A DNA stretch of 8,472 bases, from positions 1 through 8,472 of the forward strand of contig JBFGWM010000121.1 of NCBI GenBank assembly GCA_041588495.1. The letters are read 5' to 3'. The notes beneath the pieces were generated by a model, which did no database searches, had not been told where the DNA came from, and saw only the letters and a list, made by a program, of their open reading frames with translations. Numbering within the stretch: the stretch's first letter is position 1; the number at the start of each line of letters is the position of its first letter. The stretch is from JBFGWM01 sp041588495 (GTDB lineage Bacteria > Pseudomonadota > Gammaproteobacteria > Pseudomonadales > JBFGWM01). Shown here piece by piece: positions 1-6,022 of this stretch. A program made the position numbers and the translations under genes.

Positions 1-1294
1 ACGACTTCTCCTCGATGATCTTCTCGTAGCCGGCGTAGATCGGGATGAACGCCAGCGGGCGGTCGTGGTCGCGCAGGAAGCTGCGCACGGTCATGGCGAG
101 CATCCCGGGGCGCGGCTGCAGGGTGCGCCCGGTGCGGCTCCTGCCGCCTTCCACGTAGTACTCGACCGGGAAGCCGCGGCTGAACAGCTGGTGCACGTAC
201 TCGTTGAACACCGCCCCGTATAGGGGGTTGTCGCGGAAGCTGCGGCGCAGGTAGAACGCCCCGCCACGGCGCAGCAGGGGGCCGACCAGGGGCATGTTCA
301 TGTTGATGCCGGCGGCCTTGTAGGGGCTCTGCAGGCCCTCGTTGAACAGCACGAAGGAGGACAGCAGGTAGTCGCTGTGACTGCGGTGACAGGGCACGTA
401 CACGGGGGCGTACTCGCCGACGATGCGCTTGGCGCGATCCACGTTGAACACCTCGATGCCCTTGTACAGGCGCGTCCAGAACCACTCGATGATCACGTAC
501 AGCGACTGGAACACCGGCCACGAGAAGTCCGAGGCGATCTCGTCGACGTATTTCCACGCCTCGCGGTCGACCTTCGAGATCTCCTTGCCGCTGTTCTCCG
601 CCTCCGCCTCGATGGCGCGACGCACGCCGGGCGCGGTGAGGATGGCCTCGAACAGGGTGCGGCGGTGGGACAGGTCGGGGCCGACCACGCTGGTGCGCAC
701 GTTGCGGAAATGCTGGCGCAGGCGGTCGATGACCACGGCCTCTCCGCTGTCTCCCGCCAGGGCTCCACGCAGGGAAAACGGCTCGCCGAACTGGACGATG
801 GTCTGCCGCCCGTGCACCAGCACCATCAGGAAATGGCGGAAGCGTCCCGAGATGCCCCACGCGTCGGAAGTGATGCGCCGGAAAAACGATTCCGGGCGGT
901 CCGGTGCACGTCCCCAGACCACGGTGACCGGAACGATGAACACGTCCCGTGCGCCTTCCTCGCGCAGGCATTCCGCGAGCAGTTCGAGGTAGCGATTGTG
1001 CAACGGCTTGCGCGGGAGGTTGCGGATGCGCCGGCGCGGCCACAGGTAGAACCACGCGCGTCGCTTGGGGTGATCGATGCCGGCGAGCGCCTTGGTGGGT
1101 TCCGGGAGATCCGCCCGCGCGCATTCCTCGACCAGCACCGCGAGGCTGCTCAGGGACTGCCGCTCGATGGCATAGCAGATCGGGCCCTCCCGGCCCGCGG
1201 CGGCGACCGCCTCGATCCCGCTGACCTGGGTCCGCACCACCTGGTACATCAGGCGGCGCACCAGCGCGAGGAACAACCTGTACAGTGTGCGCAT
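1..1294 (-). CDS. plsB: Glycerol-3-phosphate 1-O-acyltransferase PlsB, N-terminal 431 residues (3' end outside window)
   Basis: Transfers an acyl chain from acyl-ACP or acyl-CoA to position 1 of sn-glycerol-3-phosphate, the first step of phospholipid synthesis at the inner membrane. The acyltransferase blocks are clear: HRSHSDYLL with the catalytic His near residue 303, GAFYLRR near 345-351, and VEGGRSRTGR at about 381-390 (Glu 382), followed by PGMLAMT. Their positions match E. coli PlsB (about 807 aa), so roughly half the protein is visible. Block I reads HRSHSD where E. coli has HRSHMD, a tolerated position. The ATG at 1294 has a GGGGG-rich stretch just upstream and begins MRTLYRLFLALVRR, a basic/hydrophobic start. 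Reading is open to the left edge with no frameshift. It is divergent from sixA. Identification is firm; the full length is unknown. Confidence 0.95.
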   Translation of the reverse strand, partial: MRTLYRLFLALVRRLMYQVVRTQVSGIEAVAAAGREGPICYAIERQSLSSLAVLVEECARADLPEPTKALAGIDHPKRRAWFYLWPRRRIRNLPRKPLHNRYLELLAECLREEGARDVFIVPVTVVWGRAPDRPESFFRRITSDAWGISGRFRHFLMVLVHGRQTIVQFGEPFSLRGALAGDSGEAVVIDRLRQHFRNVRTSVVGPDLSHRRTLFEAILTAPGVRRAIEAEAENSGKEISKVDREAWKYVDEIASDFSWPVFQSLYVIIEWFWTRLYKGIEVFNVDRAKRIVGEYAPVYVPCHRSHSDYLLSSFVLFNEGLQSPYKAAGINMNMPLVGPLLRRGGAFYLRRSFRDNPLYGAVFNEYVHQLFSRGFPVEYYVEGGRSRTGRTLQPRPGMLAMTVRSFLRDHDRPLAFIPIYAGYEKIIEEKS

Positions 1295-1441
1295 GGGCCT
1301 CACGTCCCCCTACCGGACATGATTCGCAACTCAAAACACGTACTTCGAGAATAGCAGTCTGTGTGTCCGGCTGATTTGGTATTACGCTGTTCATAGGTGC
1401 GCCGCTTGCCCCGCGTACCGTACGGGCTGGAGGAGTCGGCT
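1295..1441. other. Divergent intergenic region between plsB and sixA
   Basis: This 147-bp spacer separates the divergent plsB and sixA starts and is AT-richer in its middle (about 1320-1400) than the flanking genes, as expected for promoter DNA. TATTCT on the minus strand (about 1350-1356) and TATTAC on the plus strand (about 1379-1384) could be -10 boxes, but neither has a convincing -35 partner. A six-codon minus-strand ORF (ATG TCC GGT AGG GGG ACG TGA) lies just ahead of plsB, covering its putative ribosome-binding site. Nothing more can be assigned. Confidence 0.4.
1429..1435 (+). promoter_or_regulatory. Ribosome-binding site fixing the sixA GTG start
   Basis: GGAGGAG lies 6 nt before the GTG at 1442. 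The frame stays open upstream to an earlier ATG-like start near 1397, but only the GTG has this strong Shine-Dalgarno sequence and gives the family-typical N-terminus MRIYLVQHGEA. Confidence 0.8.
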
Positions 1442-1909
1442 GTGAGAATTTACCTGGTGCAACATGGCGAGGCGGTGGCCGAGACCGAGGACCCGGAACG
1501 GCCCCTGTCGGCCGCGGGCGCGACCGCCGTTCAGCGCATGGCCGAGTGGGCCCGCGAGCAGGGAGTTGGTGCGCGCGTGGTGCTGCACAGCGGCAAGCTG
1601 CGCGCGGCGCAGACCGCCCAGGCGTTCGCCAGTGAACTGGAGGCGCCGGAAGGGCTGCGCGAGGTCGAGGGGCTGAAGCCCAAGGATCCTCCGCGTGAGA
1701 TCGCCGGGCGCCTCGCGGACCTCGGCGACGGCGTCATGCTGGTCGGACACCTGCCGCACCTGTCGCGGCTGGCCGGACTGCTGCTGACCGGAAATCCGGA
1801 CCGTGAACCGGTCGCGTTTCGCAACGCGGGCATCGTGTGCCTGGAGCGGCCTGAGGACGACGCAAACTGGGCGCTGGCGTGGAGCATGGTCCCGGAACTG
1901 TGCGTCTGA
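1442..1909 (+). CDS. sixA: Phosphohistidine phosphatase SixA
   Basis: Histidine phosphatase-superfamily enzyme. E. coli SixA removes phosphate from histidine in phosphotransfer proteins (ArcB HPt, PTS-Ntr NPr). The product is 155 aa, against 161 in E. coli. It starts MRIYLVQHGEA with the nucleophile at His 8; other conserved elements are DPERPLS (18-24), SGKLRAAQTA (50-59, conserved phosphate-binding Arg) and VGHLPHLSRL (101-110, second catalytic His 103). The canonical RHG triad reads QHG here, a substitution I recall from other bacterial SixA-type proteins. The GTG start is chosen for its GGAGGAG and N-terminal fit. No signal peptide, so cytoplasmic. It is divergent from plsB and convergent with acpH, and is the only plus-strand gene, so probably transcribed alone. 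The family is secure; the substrate is not known from sequence. Confidence 0.88.
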   Translation: MRIYLVQHGEAVAETEDPERPLSAAGATAVQRMAEWAREQGVGARVVLHSGKLRAAQTAQAFASELEAPEGLREVEGLKPKDPPREIAGRLADLGDGVMLVGHLPHLSRLAGLLLTGNPDREPVAFRNAGIVCLERPEDDANWALAWSMVPELCV

Positions 1910-1918
1910 CCTCCCGCC

Positions 1919-2509
1919 TCAACGCTTGCGCTCGGCCCGCCATTCGCGGGTGAACAGCGCCAGTTCGGGGAAGAAATCCAGGAAATCCGTTTCCAGCTCG
2001 CGATATCGCATGTCCAGTTCCTCGCCGGCCCCGGCGAGGGGGTTCTCGCGCGTGACGCGCTCGGCCATCTGTTCGAAGGTGGCGCGGATGCCGTCGCGGC
2101 GGCCATAGGCTTCCAGGATGCGGTGCTCGGGCAACGCCTCGACGTAGGACTTCAGGCGCGGCGGGTAGAGTTCCAGGTGGTCGAGCAGGAACGTCGTGAC
2201 CCGCGCCGACCACGCGCGCAGTGGTTCGTCACAGAACTCGTGCCAGTTGCGGGCGAGGAAGTGGTCGTAGCAGATGTCGATGATGACCCCGCTGTAGCGG
2301 CGTCGCGGCGGGGAAATCCGCGTGCGGCTCTGTTGGAACACCGGGTGCGCGTCGGTGAACGCGTCGATGGAGCGGTGCAGGTGCAGACCCTCCATGATTC
2401 CCGGCGCGTACTGGTCCCGCAACGGCCCCTTGACGAAATCGCCGAGCAGGTTGCCGAGCATCAGTTCGCCGGGTTCTCCCGACAGGAAAAGGTGGGCGAG
2501 ATGGTTCAT
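1919..2509 (-). CDS. acpH: Acyl carrier protein phosphodiesterase AcpH (DUF479 family)
   Basis: Hydrolyses holo-ACP to apo-ACP and 4'-phosphopantetheine, a cytoplasmic step of prosthetic-group turnover. The 196 aa match the E. coli enzyme (193 aa) end to end: MNHLAHLFLS start, GNLLGDFVKG (19-28), LHLHRSIDAFTD (42-53), IDICYDHFLARNW (77-89) and a C-terminal YRELETDFLDFFPEL (169-183). The His/Asp residues expected to bind metal in this HD-like family (His 6, Asp 24, His 45, Asp 49, Asp 82, His 83) are present. The ATG has only a weak Shine-Dalgarno; an AGGAG lies too far upstream (about 16-20 nt). It follows the secretin gene by 110 bp on the same strand, with no strong terminator between, so it may be the last gene of that transcript. 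Its stop is 9 bp from the sixA stop. Confidence 0.92.
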   Translation of the reverse strand: MNHLAHLFLSGEPGELMLGNLLGDFVKGPLRDQYAPGIMEGLHLHRSIDAFTDAHPVFQQSRTRISPPRRRYSGVIIDICYDHFLARNWHEFCDEPLRAWSARVTTFLLDHLELYPPRLKSYVEALPEHRILEAYGRRDGIRATFEQMAERVTRENPLAGAGEELDMRYRELETDFLDFFPELALFTREWRAERKR

Positions 2510-2619
2510 ATCAGGCCGGAATCCGCGCTCCTGCAGGTTCGGGACATTGGCTCGCGCGGGGCGTCACGCCTTGTCCGGGCACAGCCCGTAGAACACCTGC
2601 GCGTGTTTCCGGGACCGCC

Positions 2620-4398
2620 CTAGCGCCGTCCGCCCCAGCGGGACCGGCGCACGGCCGCATCATCCCGGGCCTCATTCTCCGCGGCATTAGCGGGGGGCTG
2701 CACCTCGACCTCTTCGGCGCGCAGGGGTTCCACGCGGACCACTTGTGCCACTGGCCCGGTGGCGATTTCGGCGTCCACGACGGCCTGCTCGGCAACCGGT
2801 TCGGGCGCCGGCATCGGTGGCGGCATGCGCACCTGCTGTGCGGGCGGCGGGGCGTTACGTGGCATCGGCTGTGCCGGCTGCATGGCAGGCGTTTTCGCCG
2901 GGGCGGGCTCGGGCGGGGCCGAGCGCGTCTGCGGGGCCGGGGCCGGCCGGGGCGCCGGCGGCGGCTCCGTGGCGCGGGTCCCCTGTTCGTCGCGATAGAG
3001 TTCGTCGACCTTCGGCTCCACGGTGGTTTCTACGTCCATGTCGGTGTCGATGTCGCGGGATTCCTGGCGGAACACGCGCTCGGTGTGGTCGACCCGGTAC
3101 TTTGAATCCGGATGGGTGTTTTCCCCGAGCCCGACGATGCGCGGCGTGAGCAGGACGATGGTCTCGGTGTGGGTGTTGGTCTGCGAATGATTCGAGAACA
3201 ACCAGCGCAGCCCGGGAATGTCCATCAGGAAGGGAACGCCCGTGCGCCCCTCGGTCAGCACCCGCGAGATGAGGCCGCCGATGAAGGCCGTCTCGCCACT
3301 GGGGATGAGCAGCGTGGTGGACACCTCGGTCGTATTCTGTGTCGGCAGATTGGTGGTTGGATCGATCTGCCCGTCGCTGACCTGGGGCTGCACCTGCAGG
3401 CGCACGTTGCCGCTGCCGTCGATGGACGGCGTCACGCGGAGAATCGTTCCTGACTCGAGGAATTCCACGCTCTCGGTGGTGACCTGGTTGGTCGTGGTGG
3501 TGACCCGGTAACCGAGGCGGCTGCCGATGATCACGTGAGCCTGCTGGTTCTCCATGGTCAGCAGGGTCGGGTTGGAGATTGTGCGGATGCGACCCTCGTC
3601 CTCAAGTGCATCGAGGATGGCGGTGAAGTGGGGGGTAAACCATTCGAACACGAAACCGCGCGCGTTGGGCCCGGCGCCGATCTGCTGTTGGCGGATGCCG
3701 ACGTTGTTGGTGCCCGGCACCTGCGGCGAACCGTAGGTGAAGGCGTGGCTCCAGTCGATGCCGTGGCGGTACTCGTCGGTGAGCTGCACGACCAGGATCT
3801 TGGCCTCGATCAGGATCTGCGTGGGCTCCCTGTCGAGCGTGCGGATCAGCCGCCCGATCCGTTCCATGAAGTCCGGCAGGTCCTGGATGACGAGCATGCC
3901 GCGTTCAGCGAGCACGGTGACCTTGCCGAAGTGCGACAGCGATTCCTTGACGATTGCCGATACCGCGGTGGCGTCCGCATAACGCAAGCCGAATGACTGG
4001 GTCACGGTGAGTCCGCCCACCCCGAACTTGCCGGCCTCGTCGCGCTTGACCACCATGTAGGCCCCGTTGCGGGTTTCCACCGTGTAACCGGCGGACTCGG
4101 CGACGATGCGGATGGCCTGGTCGACGGTGACGTCGTAGAGGTTGATCGACACCTCGCCCTCGATGTCCTTGCCGAGGGAGATGCTGACCCGCGCATGACG
4201 CGAAAGCATTTCCATGACCTCGGTGACCTCGACCTTGCGGAACACCACGCTGACGCGGGTCTCACCCGCCTTGCGGGTGATTTTCAGGTCGCCGTTCGCG
4301 GCCCAGCCGTGCAAGGGCTGGCTGGCGGTCATCAGCAGCACCATGCACAGCATGCAGGTCCTCGCGACCAGGGTTCCGGGATTTCCGTTCCTATTCAT
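2620..4398 (-). CDS. mshL: MshL/PilQ-type type IV pilus secretin with C-terminal Pro-rich tail
   Basis: Outer-membrane secretin that oligomerises into the gated pore for a type IV (MSHA-like) pilus. The 592 aa run as follows: Sec-type signal peptide (1 to about 34, hydrophobic core 13-24, no lipobox); N0/STN-like domain (about 36-118); N1/secretin_N-like domain (about 130-192); secretin core (about 193-422) with SNPTLLTMENQQAHVIIGS (275-293), a beta-rich RVTPSIDGSGNVRLQVQPQV region (321-340), IPSGETAFIGGL (365-376) and VPFLMDIPGLRWLFSN (388-403) ahead of the final strand ETIVLLTPRIV. Residues 423-592 are an acidic then Pro/Ala-rich tail that secretins normally lack. No AMIN domains precede N0, which favours MshL over classical PilQ. 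The ATG overlaps the mshK-like stop by 8 nt and has GGGGAAGAG 7 nt upstream. The genes upstream encode the matching alignment complex. Confidence 0.9.
   Translation of the reverse strand: MNRNGNPGTLVARTCMLCMVLLMTASQPLHGWAANGDLKITRKAGETRVSVVFRKVEVTEVMEMLSRHARVSISLGKDIEGEVSINLYDVTVDQAIRIVAESAGYTVETRNGAYMVVKRDEAGKFGVGGLTVTQSFGLRYADATAVSAIVKESLSHFGKVTVLAERGMLVIQDLPDFMERIGRLIRTLDREPTQILIEAKILVVQLTDEYRHGIDWSHAFTYGSPQVPGTNNVGIRQQQIGAGPNARGFVFEWFTPHFTAILDALEDEGRIRTISNPTLLTMENQQAHVIIGSRLGYRVTTTTNQVTTESVEFLESGTILRVTPSIDGSGNVRLQVQPQVSDGQIDPTTNLPTQNTTEVSTTLLIPSGETAFIGGLISRVLTEGRTGVPFLMDIPGLRWLFSNHSQTNTHTETIVLLTPRIVGLGENTHPDSKYRVDHTERVFRQESRDIDTDMDVETTVEPKVDELYRDEQGTRATEPPPAPRPAPAPQTRSAPPEPAPAKTPAMQPAQPMPRNAPPPAQQVRMPPPMPAPEPVAEQAVVDAEIATGPVAQVVRVEPLRAEEVEVQPPANAAENEARDDAAVRRSRWGGRR
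2623..3132 (-). other. Pro/Ala/Glu-rich low-complexity tail of the secretin
   Basis: This stretch encodes secretin residues 423-592, after the last recognisable secretin strand. It begins charged and acidic (an RDIDTDMDVETTVEPKVDEL stretch at about 448-467), becomes strongly proline-rich (residues about 479-533, with PAPRPAPAPQ, NAPPPAQQ and MPPPMPAPEPV), passes through a Val/Glu-rich segment, and ends in basic RRSRWGGRR. No domain is recognisable. The reading frame is intact from the secretin core, so it is translated as part of the same protein. Confidence 0.8.
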
Positions 4399-4798
4399 TG
4401 GGCAACTCTTCCCCGATGTTGATTTCCACTTGTCTGCCTTCGATCAGGAATACCGCCGTGTCTCCGCGCACGGACACCAGGCGGTAGCCCTCGACTTCCT
4501 CGCCCGCGCCGATCACGCGACCGCCGATGTTCACCAGCGTGCCGCTCCTGCCCACCAACACCGCGCGCAGGTCACGGCCGTAGTCCTCTAGTGTTACGCC
4601 CCCGCTGCCCGCCGAGGATCGGCCGCCGCTGGTTGCGCCCTTGGGCATGGAGAACGGGTTGGTGCCGAGCTCCGGCGCCGGACGCAGCGTGCCGCGCGGT
4701 ACGTCCCGCTCGGGTTCGGCCCCGGTCTGGGTCACCGCCGTGGAGGGCAGGGCCGCGAGCAGGGCGGCCAGGCCGATGGCGCTCATGCCGCGCGTCAC
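4391..4798 (-). CDS. mshK: MshK/PilP-like periplasmic pilus assembly protein
   Basis: Small periplasmic protein expected to link the inner-membrane PilN/PilO-like pair to the secretin. From the GTG at 4798 it is 135 aa: a signal peptide with a basic n-region and Ala/Leu core (MTRGMSAIGLAALLAALPST), a low-complexity linker (about 24-66, including a NPFSMP stretch), and a compact beta domain (about 72-130) with LRAVLVGRSGTLVNIGGRVI, a following Gly/Glu turn, GYRLVSVRGDTAVFLIEG and a final VEINI strand, the pattern of the MshK/PilP and GspC HR families. There is no lipobox, unlike Pseudomonas PilP. An ATG at 4786 is possible, but the GTG has GGGAGG 7 nt upstream and supplies the positive n-region. 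Its start overlaps the mshJ-like stop (GTGA) and its stop overlaps the secretin start. Family assignment rests on domain pattern plus position. Confidence 0.78.
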   Translation of the reverse strand: MTRGMSAIGLAALLAALPSTAVTQTGAEPERDVPRGTLRPAPELGTNPFSMPKGATSGGRSSAGSGGVTLEDYGRDLRAVLVGRSGTLVNIGGRVIGAGEEVEGYRLVSVRGDTAVFLIEGRQVEINIGEELPNE

Positions 4799-5355
4799 TT
4801 GTCGGCCTCCCGGTAGAACACGATATTCATCTGCAGTTTCAGTGGCGGATCTTTCTCGACAAACCCGATGGGGTTGATGTCGAACTGCTTGATGACCATG
4901 AAGCCGAGCTCCTGGCTCAGGCTCCACATCCAGCGATGGATGTCGAAGTACTGGCCGCTGACGTCCACCGAAAGGGAGATCTCCTGGAAGATCAGGATGC
5001 TCTGGTTGAAACCCGGCTTCACGTTGTTGAGCTCGACATTGTTCTGCCAGGAGATCTTCTGCAGCTGGCCCATGATGAAGGCCTCCAGCTGCTTGAGCGG
5101 CATCTCCGGCAGTTCGCCGTGAATCTCCTTGCGGATGGTCTCGATCTGGCGGCTGAGATCGGCGATCTCGCTGCTGGCGTCGCGGCGGTTGCGCATCATG
5201 CCCTCGATGACCTCCAGCGAGCGTGCCTCCTTGCGGTACTTCTTCACCTCGGGTGCGACCAGGTAGTTGCCGATCGCCACCACGATCAGCAGCACCAGCC
5301 CGCCCATGAGCAGCACCAGCTGGCGACGGTCGACCTGGTCGAGGAGTTCCTTCAT
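4795..5355 (-). CDS. mshJ: MshJ/PilO-like inner-membrane pilus assembly protein
   Basis: Bitopic inner-membrane protein expected to pair with the PilN-like protein and position the secretin. The 186 aa contain a short cytoplasmic N-terminus (1-12), one transmembrane helix (about 13-33, LVLLMGGLVLLIVVAIGNYL), a charged heptad-rich coiled coil (about 36-80), and a periplasmic alpha/beta domain (about 85-183) ending in LKLQMNIVFYREADK, the usual PilO/MshJ topology. The segment around LEAFIMGQLQKISWQNNVEL and the SLSVDVSGQYFDIHRWMWSL stretch resembles the PilO ferredoxin-like fold. The ATG is 1 nt after the PilN-like stop, with GAAGAG-type Shine-Dalgarno bases in the upstream gene, so translation is probably coupled. 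Confidence 0.82.
   Translation of the reverse strand: MKELLDQVDRRQLVLLMGGLVLLIVVAIGNYLVAPEVKKYRKEARSLEVIEGMMRNRRDASSEIADLSRQIETIRKEIHGELPEMPLKQLEAFIMGQLQKISWQNNVELNNVKPGFNQSILIFQEISLSVDVSGQYFDIHRWMWSLSQELGFMVIKQFDINPIGFVEKDPPLKLQMNIVFYREADK
4806..4811 (-). promoter_or_regulatory. Ribosome-binding site favouring the GTG start of the MshK-like gene
   Basis: GGGAGG on the minus strand, inside the last codons of the upstream gene, lies 7 nt from the GTG at 4798. It lies 19 nt from the alternative ATG at 4786, too far for normal initiation. Confidence 0.65.
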
Positions 5356-5356
5356 G

Positions 5357-6022
5357 TCAGCTTCTCTTCAGCCCCGGCTGCACGACGATGGCGATCTCGA
5401 ACTCGACCACGGTGTACTCCCCGTAGTCTCGGCGCGATGCCGTCAATACCTTCACCTCGTGGATTTCCGGTTGCGCGAACAGGTTGGCGACGAAGCGCGA
5501 CAGCTCGTGGTGGTCGCTGGCCTCGCCGCGAATGGTCATGTGGTTGGAGATCTCCCAGTACTTGGGCTGTGCCTGGCCCAGGGGAATTACGATGAAAAAG
5601 CCGGTGTCGGGGCTGCTCTGCTGCAGACCGACCCGGGCCTGGTCCACCTGTTCCATGGCGCGGCGGAAGCCCCACTTGCGGAACCACACCTTGCGGCCCT
5701 CGATGGCGCGGTCGATTGCCGCGAACATCTCCACGGCGGCGGAGCCACTGCGCAGGCGGTCCATGAGCTTTTTCTGTTGGCGCAGTTGATCCAGTTGGCC
5801 GCGCAGGTTTTCCACGGTCAGGCGTTGCTGATCGGTGAGGGCCTGCTGGTTCTGCAGGCGGCGCATCTCGTCGCGGATGCTGGTGTTGTACTGTTTGAGG
5901 GCGAGCCAGGCGGCGAGACCGAGGGCGGCAACGACCGCGGCGACGATTGCCAGGCGCGTCGCCGTGCGCACCTTCCACAGGTAGTCCCTGTAATCCGTCG
6001 GGATCAGGTCGATGTCATGCAT
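5357..6022 (-). CDS. PilN-like inner-membrane pilus assembly protein
   Basis: Partner of the PilO-like protein in the inner-membrane alignment complex. Its cytoplasmic N-terminus normally docks on the PilM-like protein. The 221 aa begin MHDIDLIPTDYRDYLWK, matching the PilN INLLP(x)R docking motif in position and pattern. A transmembrane helix (about 23-43, LAIVAAVVAALGLAAWLAL) follows, then a Gln/Arg-rich coiled coil (about 48-92) and a periplasmic alpha/beta domain. The last part, YWEISNHMTIRGEASDHHEL through FANLF-like helix to YTVVEFEIAIVV, fits the PilN C-terminal fold. Residues about 107-153 extend beyond a minimal PilN. The ATG lies inside the upstream stop (8-nt overlap) with GGGAG 7 nt upstream. 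In MSHA nomenclature it would correspond to the second MshI-type gene. Confidence 0.8.
   Translation of the reverse strand: MHDIDLIPTDYRDYLWKVRTATRLAIVAAVVAALGLAAWLALKQYNTSIRDEMRRLQNQQALTDQQRLTVENLRGQLDQLRQQKKLMDRLRSGSAAVEMFAAIDRAIEGRKVWFRKWGFRRAMEQVDQARVGLQQSSPDTGFFIVIPLGQAQPKYWEISNHMTIRGEASDHHELSRFVANLFAQPEIHEVKVLTASRRDYGEYTVVEFEIAIVVQPGLKRS

Noticed and set aside
377..1354. Plus-strand open frame of about 325 codons opposite plsB
   Set aside because: plsB motifs on the minus strand run uninterrupted through this region; the antisense product is low-complexity and unrecognisable.
1940..1956. Hairpin (CCCGC, 5-nt loop, GCGGG) near the sixA-acpH junction as a terminator
   Set aside because: The stem is only 5 bp, lies inside the acpH coding region and has no T-run on either strand.
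2566..2576. GGCGT/ACGCC inverted repeat after the secretin as a terminator
   Set aside because: The stem is 5 bp with a 1-nt loop and there is no T-run, too weak for an intrinsic terminator.
2511..2795. Minus-strand frame of about 94 codons spanning the secretin-acpH gap
   Set aside because: It overlaps the Pro-rich tail in another frame, has no good ribosome-binding site, and its Pro/Ala/Arg product follows from the same GC-rich DNA. A short protein-like ending in a third frame (HAQVFYGLCPDKA then stop, about 2566-2604) has no start and a stop shortly upstream.
2800..2990. Tandem repeats in the GC-rich secretin tail DNA
   Set aside because: Proline and alanine codons give a repetitive look, but no unit recurs with fixed length or sequence at DNA level.
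4591..5595. Plus-strand open frame of about 334 codons across the PilN/PilO-like genes
   Set aside because: It crosses three tightly coupled minus-strand genes with clear membrane topology; its product is Arg/His/Asp-rich shadow sequence.
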